Below, one piece after another: positions 11,153 through 22,927 of a stretch of 64,000 nucleotides of DNA. Origin of the DNA: Nemania diffusa (taxonomy: Eukaryota > Ascomycota > Sordariomycetes > Xylariales > Xylariaceae); NCBI GenBank assembly GCA_038501195.1, contig JBBPUQ010000008.1, positions 3,110,501 through 3,174,500 of the forward strand, given 5' to 3'. The first letter of the stretch is position 1. Each line of letters opens with the position of its first letter. The position numbers were made by a program, and so were the translations under genes. Below the pieces are notes generated by a model. The model worked only from the letters and a program-made list of their open reading frames with translations, did no database searches and was not told the DNA's origin.

Positions 11153-11602
11153 ATGGCGAAGAAAGGTACCGCCCTGCGCCAATCCCCACCACCTCCTCGT
11201 CGAGTCCCCCCTTCTCGCAAGCTAACCAGCCCGCGCCGCCAGCCAAGTCCCGCATGATCTCGGTGCGCCTCCTCTCCATGGCCATGACGGGCTTCTTCTA
11301 CCAGTACTCGCGCCCCCGGACGACCAAGCCGATGAGTATGCTGAAATACGACCCCGTCGGTACGTCGCCCTGCTTGCACGTCTCGGTTGCTATCGATTCG
11401 AGCGCGGATCCTTTCCAATGCCTCATTCACTCTTCTCGATCCTGGTGATTCACAGAGCTCCCGGCTCCCTTGTGTCTCTACCTGCTACGACACGAGAGGG
11501 AAATTTACGCCTTTACAGAGCTCGACAGCTTGCTAATGTGAGGGTCTCATTGTAGTGCGGAAGAAAGTCCTTTTCCTAGAACAGAAGCGGAGAGGAAGAT
11601 AG
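11153..11602 (+). CDS. Mitochondrial large-subunit ribosomal protein bL33m
   Basis: Small 58-residue protein of the bL33 family (yeast MRPL39), a component of the mitochondrial ribosome large subunit. Three exons: 11153-11165 (13 nt), 11243-11359 and 11556-11602; introns 77 and 196 bp, with branch-like GCTAACC at 11221 and GCTAATG at 11532. Joined, the protein starts [18 protein letters not shown], continues with [20 protein letters not shown] and ends FLEQKRRGR. The pattern MAKK..SR...VRL.S.A..G..Y and the C-terminal KYDP..RK.V.F.E.K is diagnostic of L33. Like other family members it is very basic. The first exon encodes only four residues plus one base, so ordinary ORF scans miss this gene. 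It is convergent with the coiled-coil gene that ends at 12168. Confidence 0.93.
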
Positions 11603-12167
11603 GTTAGGCGGATGATCAATATACATACTTTTAGAACGAACCACCATCGACAACGAGGTTTCCTCAATTCCACCCAATTATCCGAATCGATACATTTACC
11701 GAGCAATTACGGATTGGGCATCCTACTTGGCGTATCGGACGCTCGAAATGACCGTCATGTATAAACATACTTGTACCATAGACAGCTGGGTTTAACGAGC
11801 TGTTACATTCCGTATGGGGCGGCGCAGGGTATTAAGATAAAATACTAAGTATTATTAAGTCTAAGTTGTTCCTCACATGAGTAACACAACAATTTCTGCA
11901 TATTAACCCATCCCTAACACCTATATCTCCCAAATTATTTTGAGTGTTGCAACAAGCAAAGTCGTTATGGTTCTATCACTAGCAACCGTCCCTCGGCGAG
12001 CTGCGATGTATTAATGAATTATGACCCCAGTTTTCAGCGATCTTAGTCGATCTTGCACTAAACGTTGCTTTGCCTAGCATCGATTACTGGCTCATATTTT
12101 GAGCAAAATGGGAGGACCAATATCAGGACAATAGCAAATCTAGCTTCACAGTTTATCCGCGTGGGTG
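11603..12167. other. Intergenic between convergent genes
   Basis: 3' flanks of bL33m and the coiled-coil gene. AT-rich, no gene or repeat recognised. Confidence 0.5.
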
Positions 12168-15100
12168 CTAGGATCCGAAGTCGATCAAGGGGGCATGGGG
12201 TTCTCGGCTTTCTGATGAAGGTATCCTCGGGGTTTCTGACAAGGTAGCAGAAATCAAGCTGGCAGAACGTGCTTCCCCCATCCCAAAAGCCGAAGATTCA
12301 CAAGTGACAAAAGAATGTGGTCTTCGTTCTATTGCTCCGCCTGTCGGCTGTATTAGAACGGTTGTAGGCTCTTTAGGGACTACATCGTGAAAATAATTCG
12401 ACATGGATCTGGATATCTTGGCTGGGTGCTCTTCGGTAACCTGTCGCTTCCCATCGACGTCTCTTCTTCTCTTTTTCGGGACCAATGGCATCTCGGTAGA
12501 TGCGGTCCCCGTACTCTCGGAAATACGGCCACCTGTACGGTCTTCTACCCTTGCAGAAGTCCCCAGGACCGGCCGATTGTATACACTGTGTGAGACTAGA
12601 GCGAACTCCGCGTTACTATTTGTGATCCGTCGCTTTGATGGTCCTCTCGCTATTTCAGGCGCAACCGTGGCTGTTTTGCGATGCTGTTCCCCTGTCAATT
12701 TCTCGTCTGGAATGATGGCTGGCTTCATGATCCCCGCCGGTGAGGCGGCCTGTCTCCTGGTTACTCGTTCCTCCTCGATCGACAAGGGAATAACATCTTC
12801 GTTGCCGGCATTGTCCGTTCCTGGAGATTTGATTGTCACCCGACGATTCACAACATGTGATATATCGAGCGCTTGCTTGCTCTTGTGGGCACGACGACTA
12901 ATTTTTTCCCTCTCGACCTTTACACTCTTCTCTAAATCGATCGCCCGCTGGAGGGCATCGGCCTCCGATTTGTGGAACTTCCATGTGTCGTCTAACTTTT
13001 TCTGTACATCTAAAAGCTCCCCTAGTAACTTGCCGTCGTCGATAACCTCTTGACGTTCTTTAGTCAGCTTCTCGACAGCTTGTTGTAGTAGCGATAGGTC
13101 AACGTGATCGTTAGACCATGCCTCTAGGTTCGCTACTAGATCATGCTTAGCTTGCTCAAAAGCTTGTAGCCCATCCGTAACCGCATCCATTCGGCTTGCG
13201 ATTGGTTTTAGTATTTCTCGCACGTGACGTGCGGCTTCATCCTCTTGGGTTTTCAGTGCCTTTTTGGCGCCTTGCTTAACCTCTATGAGTTCCTTCTGAA
13301 GTTGACTATAGTTTTGCATTGTGTCTTGTAAGCGCTTTTCTATTTCCCGATATTCTACCCGAGTTCTTGCGGACTCTTCAGTTCTCGCGCGCTCGACTGC
13401 CTGCTCTTGTTGTTCATGATGATTAGCAACTGCCAGCGTATGCTTTTCTCGCTCGCTATGGAGCTGACGCTCTTTATCCATGAATTTATGGTTCTGGTCA
13501 CTTATAGCAACTTTAGATTCCTTTAACTGATCTTCTAAGCCTCGAATCACCATTTCCTTTTCGTTCAAGGATTCCTGTAGTTTCTCCTTTGTTTTTCGCA
13601 AACTGTCTACTCTGTTACTCAACTTCTCAGCAGTTTGAGCACCGGTTCTTAGAGTCGCTAGCTCTTGCTGGAGACTCTCGTGTTGTTCAAGATGCATTTT
13701 CACATTATCCTGCATCTGGGAAAGTTCTTCTTTGAGGTGGGTTGCTTCTTGAAATAGAGCTTGGTTGTCCATCTGAGCCTTGGTGAACCTCGCTTGCCAT
13801 GCTGAATCATCCTGCCTAATCTGTATCTGTTTGCAAATATCGGTGCATGATTCTCGGACTGCTGAAATATCTGTTTTCAAGTCCTCGGCGGCTTCAAAAG
13901 ATAGCTTATGATTGGATGCAACACATTCTCGAAACTCCGAAAGAGCACTAGTCGTGATTAATTATCAACTTGCGATCACTTTCACAATTGTATTTACTTA
14001 CGAGCCCAATATTTCTGTCTGCTGTGCCTTCAAGCTCTCAAATAGTACCGAATAATCAGGTTCGGTCTTTTCGCTATTTCCCACCAATTTTATCAGTGAT
14101 TGAATCCTAGGCATGTTAGCTTGATTTCCCGGGTTGTACTGCATCATTGGTACGTACCCCTGTTCCTGCTGGATTATGGATTGTCCTAAGTTTTGAATAT
14201 GAATAGCTCTTTCATCGCTCTTCTCTATAAGCTCTTGGTTCTGAGTACTTAATGATTTGAGCGCCTGGCTGTTGATTTCACGTGACGCTGTCAGCTCCTG
14301 ACGGAGATCACTGACACAGTCCTTCTCCCGCTCGACATCCTTTTCACGCTCCCCTAACTTAACGTGGAGGGCCTCGATTTCTAGGTTCACTATATTAAGT
14401 TAGCTATAGAAGCAATCATCAATATGTCGACATACACTTCTGTATTTCATTCTGGGAGAGCGTTTGGACCTCCTGCACACTCTTCTGGATCTTGTCTCTG
14501 ATCATGTTACTACTGGAAAGAGCCTGCTCGAGAGAGCTTTGATTCCTAAGTTCTTCTTGTCTTAGTTGTTCTCTCATCTCTTGGTATCTTGGTTGAAAAT
14601 ACTTGAAAATATTCTGTTGTTCCTTGGTAGCATTGTTGAGATGGTCTTTATATTCTTTCATTTTTCCTTTTAGTCTCTGAAGCCGCTTTTCCATCTCGGC
14701 TGATGAACCCTTCTCCTTCTGGTACAGGGCGTCTTGCTTAGTTCTGAGATCCATGATTGCTTCATCTTGCTGTTGGATTTTTGCGAGGTAGTCCGCGATC
14801 TTGTCGTCTCTCCCAGCAAGCTGTTCTTCCATGCACACTAATTTATATTTCCAGTGTTCATTTCGCCGGTCTTCGTTCACAAAAAACTTATTCCAGGCTC
14901 GGCCAAGCTTATGGCGTAGTGCATAGCTTTCCTCCAGAGCTGGACTCGATTGTTTTCTCACTGTATGTATATTTTCCCGTGCAAGTGAAGCACGTGGTTT
15001 GGATATGTTTGACGCTTGTGATATGGGTCGTTTATTCATGGTGTGGTCCTTGCGCGTATCTTGACTGAATGGACGAGTCATTTTATCAGCTTTAGATGAA

Positions 15101-16092
15101 TATTTTTGTGATCTCCCAACAGTATCCGGAGTTCGGGTTTCAGGGGTATGTGGAGGCTGGTTGATGACAGGGTGTCTAGTACACTGGTCCGGATACTGCC
15201 TCGTCCGAGCATGCGAGACCATATGGGCATTTGGTAAATCTCGATATGACTCTGGCTGATCCAATTTTGACGGAGAAACCTCGTCAGCTCGAGGTTTCGA
15301 ATGTTGTATTGACTGAATAGGGTGATGCATAGAGTTAGATTGAATCAGAGCTTTGCGCTGGATATCCGAGAAGGTCTTAGGAAGCTTATACGTGTCTAAT
15401 GAATGGGCTACTGGAGATCGAGGATGCGCTTTATGACTTGGAAATGATTTATAAAAAGGAGATGTGCTCTGGAATGGTAGTCCTGGCAGTAAGTCATGTC
15501 GAGGAGGTTCGTGATCTTGTTTCTCGTGTTGGTCATCTTTAGAAACTGTACGAGCTGTATGCGAAACACCAGAGATAGAAACAGCATCGCGTTTCTTTGC
15601 TACTTCTTTCAACACAAGATCGCCATTCTTTGTGCCTGCCTCATTAATATCTATTCGGTCATGCAGAGGATGATCTCCGTGCTGGTAGGCAGAGTCATGA
15701 GACATGCTCCTAGTTTGTGCAGTACTACCATTGTTCAAATCATTCTGACCACATACGCCATTTCGTGGCACATTTAACTGAATCGGCAAAATTTTGGGTA
15801 CCGGTGCTTTACTGAACTGGAAACCATCTTGGAAATCCATAGGGTCCTCGGGTAAAGGGCGGCTGATGAAAGGGGTGTCAATCAACTTTGGAGGTTGATT
15901 TAGCATATCTATCTCATAATCACCGACACCCTCATGTGAGTCCGATGGGATATGCTGCGTCTCTTGAGAATCTCCGAGGGGTTTGAGAAAGCCGGATTCA
16001 ATAATAGCAGAGGTTTGAGAGCCCATCTTCTGATCAAAGCTTTCCAACTCGCTCGGCGCTGGACTGTGCGCCCTATTCTGATCTAATGCCAT
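12168..16092 (-). CDS. Large coiled-coil protein of unknown function
   Basis: Predicted 1274-residue protein from three exons: 16092-14436, 14389-14002 and 13947-12168 (introns 46 and 54 bp, both with good GT/AG and in frame). Residues 1-400 are polar, rich in Ser, Pro, His and Gln and probably disordered. From about residue 405 to 1040 the sequence is almost entirely heptad-like, charged and Leu/Gln-rich coiled coil, broken near residues 640-660 by a Pro/Asn/Met-containing segment (EQGYVPMMQYNPGNQ). The C-terminal ~230 residues are again disordered, with a basic cluster KKRRRD near 1178 that could be a nuclear localisation signal. I recognise no catalytic domain. The architecture (disordered end, long coiled coil, disordered basic end) is shared by transverse-filament proteins of the synaptonemal complex and by many scaffold proteins; this is an architectural comparison, not a homology claim. 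Confidence 0.85.
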
Positions 16093-16928
16093 TCTTTAAG
16101 TAGTTCTTGGTAGGTAATTAGCTGAAAGAAGTCAAAGTTCAAACGAATGGTGAAATTGCAGCCAGCATAGAAGTTCAATTGTCGTTAGTCGACCAGGTTC
16201 TGACAAGAAAAGTAACAGCGATAATGCCTCAGTTCTAGACGCCCTAGCGGACAAAATATCGTTATCAGGGTACCTAAGAGGTAGAGTAAAGCAGGCCCTG
16301 AAAGCCCAATAGCCCACAGGGCTTTGCAGTAAGAGTAGCTAGATCAAGTTGACGAAAAACTGACGGCTTGATCTCGTGCAGGATTGCTAGATACATTAAT
16401 AGGGTAATGATTCCAACCGTTGGGTTAGACTAGAGAGAGGGAGAGAAAGGAGACGGAGGGGAGCAGGGGGAAACTGAAGAAGGAGTGCTGTCGCCTAAAT
16501 TCTGAGAGATCATTAGAACAACGGAAGGCACACTTACTTGACTGTGTCCTAATAAATGTACCTTCCTACTGCCGCGAGCTAAGCAAACCGGCAAATGAAC
16601 TCGGTGCTTACCTTAGGTAGGATAGGTCAGTACCTCCCTACATGTAGGTAGTCACAAGGACATGTCAATACAGAGAAGCGAGCTGTGCATGTGTCTGAGT
16701 TCCGCATGTGCTGTCGACTTATAATTAACACCGAGGGGGTTTTGCGCTAGAATTGGCCTTTATTCCGTTTAATGTCCCTTTTTTTCACTCCTCGCTTTTC
16801 CTATTTCTTCTAATCCGGGCAACTAGGTAGTATATCAAGCCATCGACCCCATCTATTCAATGGCAGTGACTCCCGATGCACATGCGTTCGTAGTGATCTC
16901 AAGGTAAGATCTAGATATAATAATTACC
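16093..16928. other. Intergenic
   Basis: Upstream of the coiled-coil gene and downstream of the regulator gene. Contains a purine-rich run at about 16432-16480 (GAGAGAGGGAGAGAAAGG type) and several TAGGTA/TACCTA tracts near 16610-16650. No gene seen. Confidence 0.5.
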
Positions 16929-18660
16929 TCAAGAGCTAGGTACAAGAGTACCTAAACCGGCAGACATTTGAAACACTCTCTTCCCTAGCTTATCGTGCAC
17001 TATTTCAATCCACATCAGTGATGTCAACATGTCTTTCATCTGATTCCAACATTCTATTTCGCATGAGCTTATCACGTCACGCATCAGCCCGTAAATCCAG
17101 TCACTATCAGATTCTCCAGCAACGGTGACTGCACTAGCCATCAAAAGCCATACTAGTAGTTTTGGAGGCAAAGGCGGGACGTTTGCTGTGGGACTTGTAA
17201 AATGGTTTCTGAGAATGGAGTGTAGATGGGGTAATGGCGTTGCTAGATGAGACCATGGGAGGAACACGCTGCACGAGAAGCTAAGCAGGCTGAGTCGAAT
17301 AGTTTCATCCCAAGATGAGACTTCGAAATGCATGTCGAGAAGGTTATACATTATCGAGGCCATGGAATGAAGAAAAGTTTCTACATTGATGCGTTGTTGA
17401 GTCTCGGCCGCGAGGTTGATAACACAACAAAAGTCCGACATGGAACTCCATGCTGACGCTAACTGGCTATCCAATTTGATGTTTTGAGTGGCTGCCAATG
17501 AGTTCAAGAAAATACGTGATTGTGAAGAACGATTTAAACTCTTTTCGTCGAGGAACACGCCTAACTTAGGGTACCTTCGATATGTATCCCATAACATAGT
17601 GTCACGAAGTAGTACAGAGTTCACGCCATTGTGCACGACCATACCCAGATCGCATCTATGATCTGTCAGAATATGTGACTCTAAGCGGGATGTAGGAGAT
17701 TCTACCTCAATATTTCAGCTGCGAGCTTCTCGTTGCCTTTGAATGTACTCAGGCCTCCCCGTAGATTGATGATTCTTCGTATGCCCTGCATATGGTACAG
17801 TGCCAATTCCAATTCGCCTGTACGGAACGCATGGCTAGCAAGACTCAAAATGACCGAAACCGTATTATTAGAAAGTCGTATTTCGTCGTCATCATATAAG
17901 AGTCTCCAACGGAGAAGGCTGACCGTCTTGTGATAATGGTATAGTATATATTTGTTGTCGTGAGATGGTCTTTGAGGTAGGACTACATCATAATAGTATA
18001 ATGACGTAAAGACTTTGGCATGGAGAAAGACCGGATCGACCGCCAACGGCGCAATCCAGTTTTCTGCTCTTCTATCAAAGAACATACATTTCTCTATCGA
18101 GAAAAGGAGCTGTTTGGCGATGGAAGAGACTTCACATTGCAGTTAGCTTGGCCGCGAAGTATTACAAGGTAAGGAGACAAGAAGAGGACAGACGCTGTAG
18201 AACAACCTTCACCATTGCCGGATTCACAGAGTCCGCAAGGTACATAGGGGAGACCGGTGAGCCAATTAGAGGGGGGATTGGTTCTGAAGCTTGAATGCTA
18301 GTCTGGTCCTCAGAAAGCAGAAGACTATTATTAGATTTACTCCGTGATAACGAAGTACTGCCATGGCTTCCGGTGTGATTAGATTCGTCAATGCTAGAAG
18401 ATGGTGCAGCTATACTTCCTCGTGCATTCACTAATTCTCGGTATCTTCTACTCCCGAGTGGCCGCATCCTGCCTTGATTTTTCCCCTTCATTACATGACT
18501 GCGGATAAGCTTGCGATCCGAAGGGTGGAAGTCGTTCATGCTAGTCTTCACCATAAATTGTAATTCTGAGATAGGTGAAGTTAGCATGTCGGCCTTCGGG
18601 GCAGTGATTTTCGGGTCAAGGGGAGACCTACTCACCCGGACGCTTATTATGTGAAGCCAT
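16929..18660 (-). CDS. Fungal-specific transcription factor domain protein (Fungal_trans_2 type)
   Basis: Probable nuclear regulator of 515 residues in four exons: 18660-18636, 18565-18194, 18129-17706 and 17655-16929 (introns 70, 64, 64-ish and 50 bp; all join in frame). The N-terminus MASHNKRPELQFMVKTSMND followed by DRKLIRSHVMKGKNQGR matches the short conserved block at the start of Fungal_trans_2 proteins. The middle (AENWIAPLAVDPVFLHAKVF, ALYHMQGIRRIINLRGGL) and the CDLGM motif across the last splice also fit. No Zn2Cys6 cluster is present, so DNA binding is not demonstrated; many members of this subfamily lack it. The donor of the second intron (GTCTGT, at 18193) is weak and is the least certain part of the model. 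The gene is divergent from the SDR gene at 19505. Confidence 0.8.
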
Positions 18661-19504
18661 GATAACGCTTCTTACTCTGATACCGGTGTTTCGATGATAA
18701 ACTTCCCAAATTGGTATACAATATAGGTGGAGATGAACTTAAACGGAAGTCGTCGCGGAACAATGACTGAGAAGAAAACGAGCTTCGCGGAGGGGGGATC
18801 CAGTGTTTTCTCCTGTTTTCTTAGTTATATTTTGCTATTGAATTTCGGCCTGCAGTGAACTTGCCATGTTAGTCAGGGCGTGAGAATGATGACATCGTAT
18901 ACCGGGCTTATCGGACATAAGGTTACCATTCTCCACCTATGAGTATAATAACGAGACTAGATCTAGTCGGAGAACAGGGTGTACCTATTGGGTGGTTGGA
19001 CTATCTAGTCTCCACCACTATTGGTTTCCTAATATAGCATAGCTAACGAATGACTAGAAATAGCCGCCTCAGTTATTCGCAGTGGATATTTGCCCTATTT
19101 TTTTAAACGGAGGGTTATGATGTCCATGAGATAAGGTGGGTGCATGACATATGTAAAAGGTATTGTTAAAGCCACCGCGAATCACTAGATCGGAATCTAC
19201 TAGTTGGTAGAAAACGTATTAAGACCCATAGGTATTGTTTTCCATTTCTAGATTAGCCCGTCTCTTCATAGAGTAGATTCGATTACTCGACCTTACTCAG
19301 AAGATATCCGAATAGACATCGTTCCGTGGTCACTCGCCTAAACTTTTTATCCTCCTTGTAAGATGTTGCCGCCGCAAGGGGTGTGGGAAGGACTATGCGT
19401 AAGTCGGCAAGCGTACCCAAATCGCATGAGGTATAAATATCAAGGACCTCGTCAAGGTTCGCTCTACCTACTTCTGATGTTTAGCTTATCCATACAAATT
19501 TATC
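18661..19504. promoter_or_regulatory. Shared divergent promoter region of regulator and SDR genes
   Basis: The 844 bp between two divergently transcribed starts. A TATA-like GGTATAAATAT lies at 19430-19440, about 65 bp before the SDR start. No repeats or further genes were recognised. Shared regulation is an inference from orientation only. Confidence 0.5.
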
Positions 19505-20602
19505 ATGATGACGGGCTCTAAAGATCTGGAGCCTTCCAAGACACCCTTCTTTCCCAATGTCTTCTTCAGCAATCAGTTCAAAGCCAGTGCACAATGGCCG
19601 GACGCAAACACCGACTTATCAAACCAGACAGCCATTGTCACTGGGAGTAACGTTGGGTTGGGGTATGAGGCGGCAGTCCAGCTCCTAGGGCTAAACTTAT
19701 CACATCTGATTATCGCTGTGCGCTCACGCAACAAGGGAGAAGCCGCCGCTGCTACGATGAGGAAGCAACACCCGAAAGCAAATATTGAGGTCTGGCTGCT
19801 AGATATGTGCTCATATGAGTCAGTTCAAGCCTTCGCCAAGAGGGTTGAAACCTCGCTCACTCGTATCGACATTGTTATTCTCAACGCCGGTCTCGGTCGA
19901 CTTGAATACCACAAGGTCGAAAAGACCGGCCATGAGGAGATTCTGCAGGTCAACTATCTCTCTACCGTACTTCTGGTCATCCTCCTCCTTCCGATTCTCA
20001 AAACCAAAGGTCCACCCGGGAAACCAGCACAGCTGACCATTGCGAGCGCCGCCTTGACACTCGTCTGCGAATTCGCCCAGAAAGATAAGACGCCTCTGTT
20101 CCCCGCCTTGGACGACCCTAAAAACTTCGATCACAGAGATAGCTACCAAGTGTCGAAGGTATTGGCTCAGATGTTCCTCTGGAATCTTGTCGATTACGTG
20201 TCTGCGGATGATGTCGTCATCAATCTTGCCGACCCAGCCTTTGTGCGCGGCACTGATTTTGCCCGGGATATTCCAGGTGGAGTGATCAGAGTCTTATTCT
20301 TGCTTTTTGGCTTAATCGCTGGACGGACCCCTAAAGTTGGCGCTTCGTGTTACATTGATGCCGTCGTGACAAAGGGCAAGGAGTCTCACGGCTGCTTCCT
20401 CATGAGTTGGAAGATTCATCCGTAAGTCAATGTTCAGGTATTACCCTCGTGCCACAAACGTATTCTCATTATAATCTCCAGTTTCCCAGCTTTACTATAT
20501 ACCCCTGAGGGCAAGCTGGTTACTCAGCGTGTCTGGGACGAGACGCTGGCCGAATTCGAATTTGTAGACGCTCGTGGTATTATTGAGGGGATGAAAGCCT
20601 AA
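19505..20602 (+). CDS. Short-chain dehydrogenase/reductase
   Basis: NAD(P)-dependent oxidoreductase of the SDR superfamily, 345 residues, substrate unknown. Exons 19505-20421 and 20482-20602 (intron 60 bp). The cofactor motif TGSNVGLG is at residues 46-53, NAGLG follows near 129, and the catalytic YQVSK is near residue 214 with the serine in IASAAL about 35 residues before it. The N-terminal extension with FFPNVFFSNQF is usual in fungal retinol-dehydrogenase-like SDRs. The second exon gives the end LAEFEFVDARGIIEGMKA. Two in-frame ATGs (19505 and 19508) are adjacent; the first is used here. Its regulator-like neighbour is divergent. Confidence 0.93.
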
Positions 20603-21101
20603 TGTTTGACGGGATGGCGGTGCTTGGGTTTTTTTTGCTCTCGCGGTCTCATTTCCGTTGATCATGCCGATAAGTTGTTAAAGGGATCAGCTTGATTTGA
20701 AATCTTGAAAGATAGACTTTGTTCCAAAGATCGGATCATACCCTCAAATGAACACCATGTGCTCTAGCTTAAAGGGGGAAATATAATTCGTATTAAAATA
20801 GCACATCTGATTTAATAACACTCGTTATTCCGCTTTTACGTTACGTACCGAAAGGGGCGTAATATTTTTTTTTCGAATTAGGTAAGATGAAAGCGGTGAT
20901 TAAATGTACATGGTTTACTTTTGTTCTCTTCAGCCTTCCTCGCCAATGTCCGCAACATGTCCATTTTGCAACCCCAGTCTTCTCTGCATAGACTGACTTC
21001 ATTCAAAGTGCATGAGAACGTGTCCAAGAGGGGGTGGGGAGGGGTTAAGTAAAGCCGAGGGCCTCAGGTTTAGAAGCTTCAGAAGAGATGGGACAATGTC
21101 G
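20603..21101. other. Intergenic between convergent genes
   Basis: 3' flanks of the SDR and 2EXR-like genes. Contains two T-rich runs (near 20629 and 20867). No gene seen. Confidence 0.5.
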
Positions 21102-21932
21102 TTATCCGGATTCTGGCGCCCCTGGTGGCCAATAGCGGAACGATTTCGCAATCGCATCCAGTTCCTCGTAGGAGAAACCCTTATGTTTCTTGTGTCGGTC
21201 AGCGATGTCGCGAGCAACTGTTTCGGCATCCCTTCGGAATTTGTCAAGGTCGGGCTGGAAGTCTGTGTTTTTCAGGCTCTTGTAGTCTAATAAAGGTCGG
21301 CCACTGCAAGAGCGCAACGACAAGATTAGAGTTGGAGCCTCATGATGACGGTGCCTCCCGCAACAGCGGGCAGGCGTGATGTGCATCTCTACCTGTGGGA
21401 AAAACAACTCCTCGCTGTCCCCCTGCATTTTCTGTAGCCGCGACCTCATTCGCTTTCCCAAAGGCTCGCAACGCCCACTTGCTAGCGCCGCCCCCTCAAC
21501 ACAACAAAACCGTGGCCATTTGGACCGAAGCGGCCCCAGCGTCCCGTCCGCGGCTTTCTTGTCCAGTGTGGCAATGTCTTCGTGGTTTGATATTATGTTA
21601 AGATAGAAAGTACATCGTGATAGGAAAATGGGCATGGCCTCTTCCTTAACTTGCTTGCTCACTAAAGCAAGGGTGGGAGCCCGCAGTGTAACAAGAGACC
21701 GTGGCGAGTCAACATCTTCCATGGCGAGGAAGTAAATATGGGTACGCAATTCAAGTGAGAGTTTCATAAATGAATGGAATTCTGGGATTTGGTTACTCTG
21801 GTACTTTTGCTCGCGGAATGCGCGTTTCTCGTACATCGCGGTAGTTTTGGCGTCTTTGATCACGTCCTGCATCGAACCAGATAGGTTGGCGCGGCCGCTC
21901 GCCCTCGTGGTGCGCCGATTGTGGGAGCTCAT
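21102..21932 (-). CDS. 2EXR/F-box-like domain hypothetical protein
   Basis: Single-exon gene of 276 residues. The segment FHSFMKLSLELRTHIYFLAM (about residues 53-72) resembles the 2EXR pattern F..F..LP.ELR..IW..A found in large fungal families and related to F-box motifs. A second match, LALVSKQVKEEAMPIFLSR, follows at the usual distance. The function of 2EXR proteins is not known; some may bind partners for ubiquitylation. A Cys/His-rich run (PARCCGRHRHHEAP) near residue 190 is unusual but too short to call a zinc site. The C-terminus is charged. No introns needed. Confidence 0.75.
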   Translation of the reverse strand: MSSHNRRTTRASGRANLSGSMQDVIKDAKTTAMYEKRAFREQKYQSNQIPEFHSFMKLSLELRTHIYFLAMEDVDSPRSLVTLRAPTLALVSKQVKEEAMPIFLSRCTFYLNIISNHEDIATLDKKAADGTLGPLRSKWPRFCCVEGAALASGRCEPLGKRMRSRLQKMQGDSEELFFPQVEMHITPARCCGRHRHHEAPTLILSLRSCSGRPLLDYKSLKNTDFQPDLDKFRRDAETVARDIADRHKKHKGFSYEELDAIAKSFRYWPPGAPESG

Positions 21933-22927
21933 TGCATACCCTGACTGTGTTGCTAAGAGGTATAAACTGGAAGAGTCGCAGAGGTCCTAGAAACATCAAT
22001 CATGATATTTTTCGGGGTTGTGATTGGGCTGTGAAGATGCGAGTGACATCGTAACTGTGAGTCGCCCCACGTATCGCAAGCTTGAGTAAAGATTATTACT
22101 AGAAGTCGCGTGGGGCGTCGCGCCTGTGATGCAGCACCTGGTAAGCGGCGACGCCACAAATAACTCACACGACGCCACAAAATTTACGCTACGCCACAGA
22201 TTTTATATAACGCCAAACAGCTACTATTCTATCTAGTGCAACTAGGTAGACTTAGTTGATGCGCAATTAAACCAAAAACAGATATCAAAAAAATTAGGTG
22301 TCAAGATCAGTATTCTAGCTTGCGATAAATACGGAGTACTCTGTAGGCATTTTTACCTCCTACTGCACGGTACTCTCAGGTGAGCAAGAGGTCGGCTACC
22401 CTCGGTTCGTCTATAGACTCAAAACGATTCACACTTTGCAGCAGGAGAGCCATATTTGAGAGCGTAATTGGAGTAAAAGTGCTAGTCCAATACTTTGGGG
22501 TTCATGTACAGATGAATCCGAAGCAGTCCTATCTATACATAGGTACCAAATATCAGTACATTGTAATCGCCGACCTTTTCTCCTTCCAATAAGTCGTTAA
22601 CAACAAAATTATAGATTTAATCCTCTCCAACAATGTTACAGGACTTGACTTCATCCTATTACTATTGATTAACCAGAAGCTGTTGCGACTCAGTAGATGG
22701 CCAATTCGAGGTGAGGACAGGATATTCCACTTTAATAATTGCTACTTAGAACGCGGGCGCAACTCTATCGTTACCCTTCAAGCGTCTACGTCTATGCTAA
22801 AATCACCATAAATGCCAATACCAAAGTCAAGGGCTTGAGGACGCCCGACTCCCAACCCTAGACAAAACCACATCTGGCCCAAGACAACTCGGGACAACTT
22901 GAGCTTCCATAATCGATGACTGATCTC
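21933..22927. other. Intergenic with short ACGCCACA repeats
   Basis: No gene seen. Three ACGCCACA copies and a degenerate fourth (ACGCCAAA) are spaced about 18-22 bp apart at about 22150-22217. The rest is AT-rich with no terminal repeats recognised. Confidence 0.5.
22150..22217. repeat. Short spaced repeat of ACGCCACA
   Basis: ACGCCACA occurs at about 22150, 22171 and 22191, then ACGCCAAA at about 22210, with AT-rich spacers. Nearby sequence (GGGGCGTCGCGCC near 22113) is GC-rich against an AT-rich background, suggesting the end of a decayed mobile element or a binding-site cluster. Confidence 0.45.
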
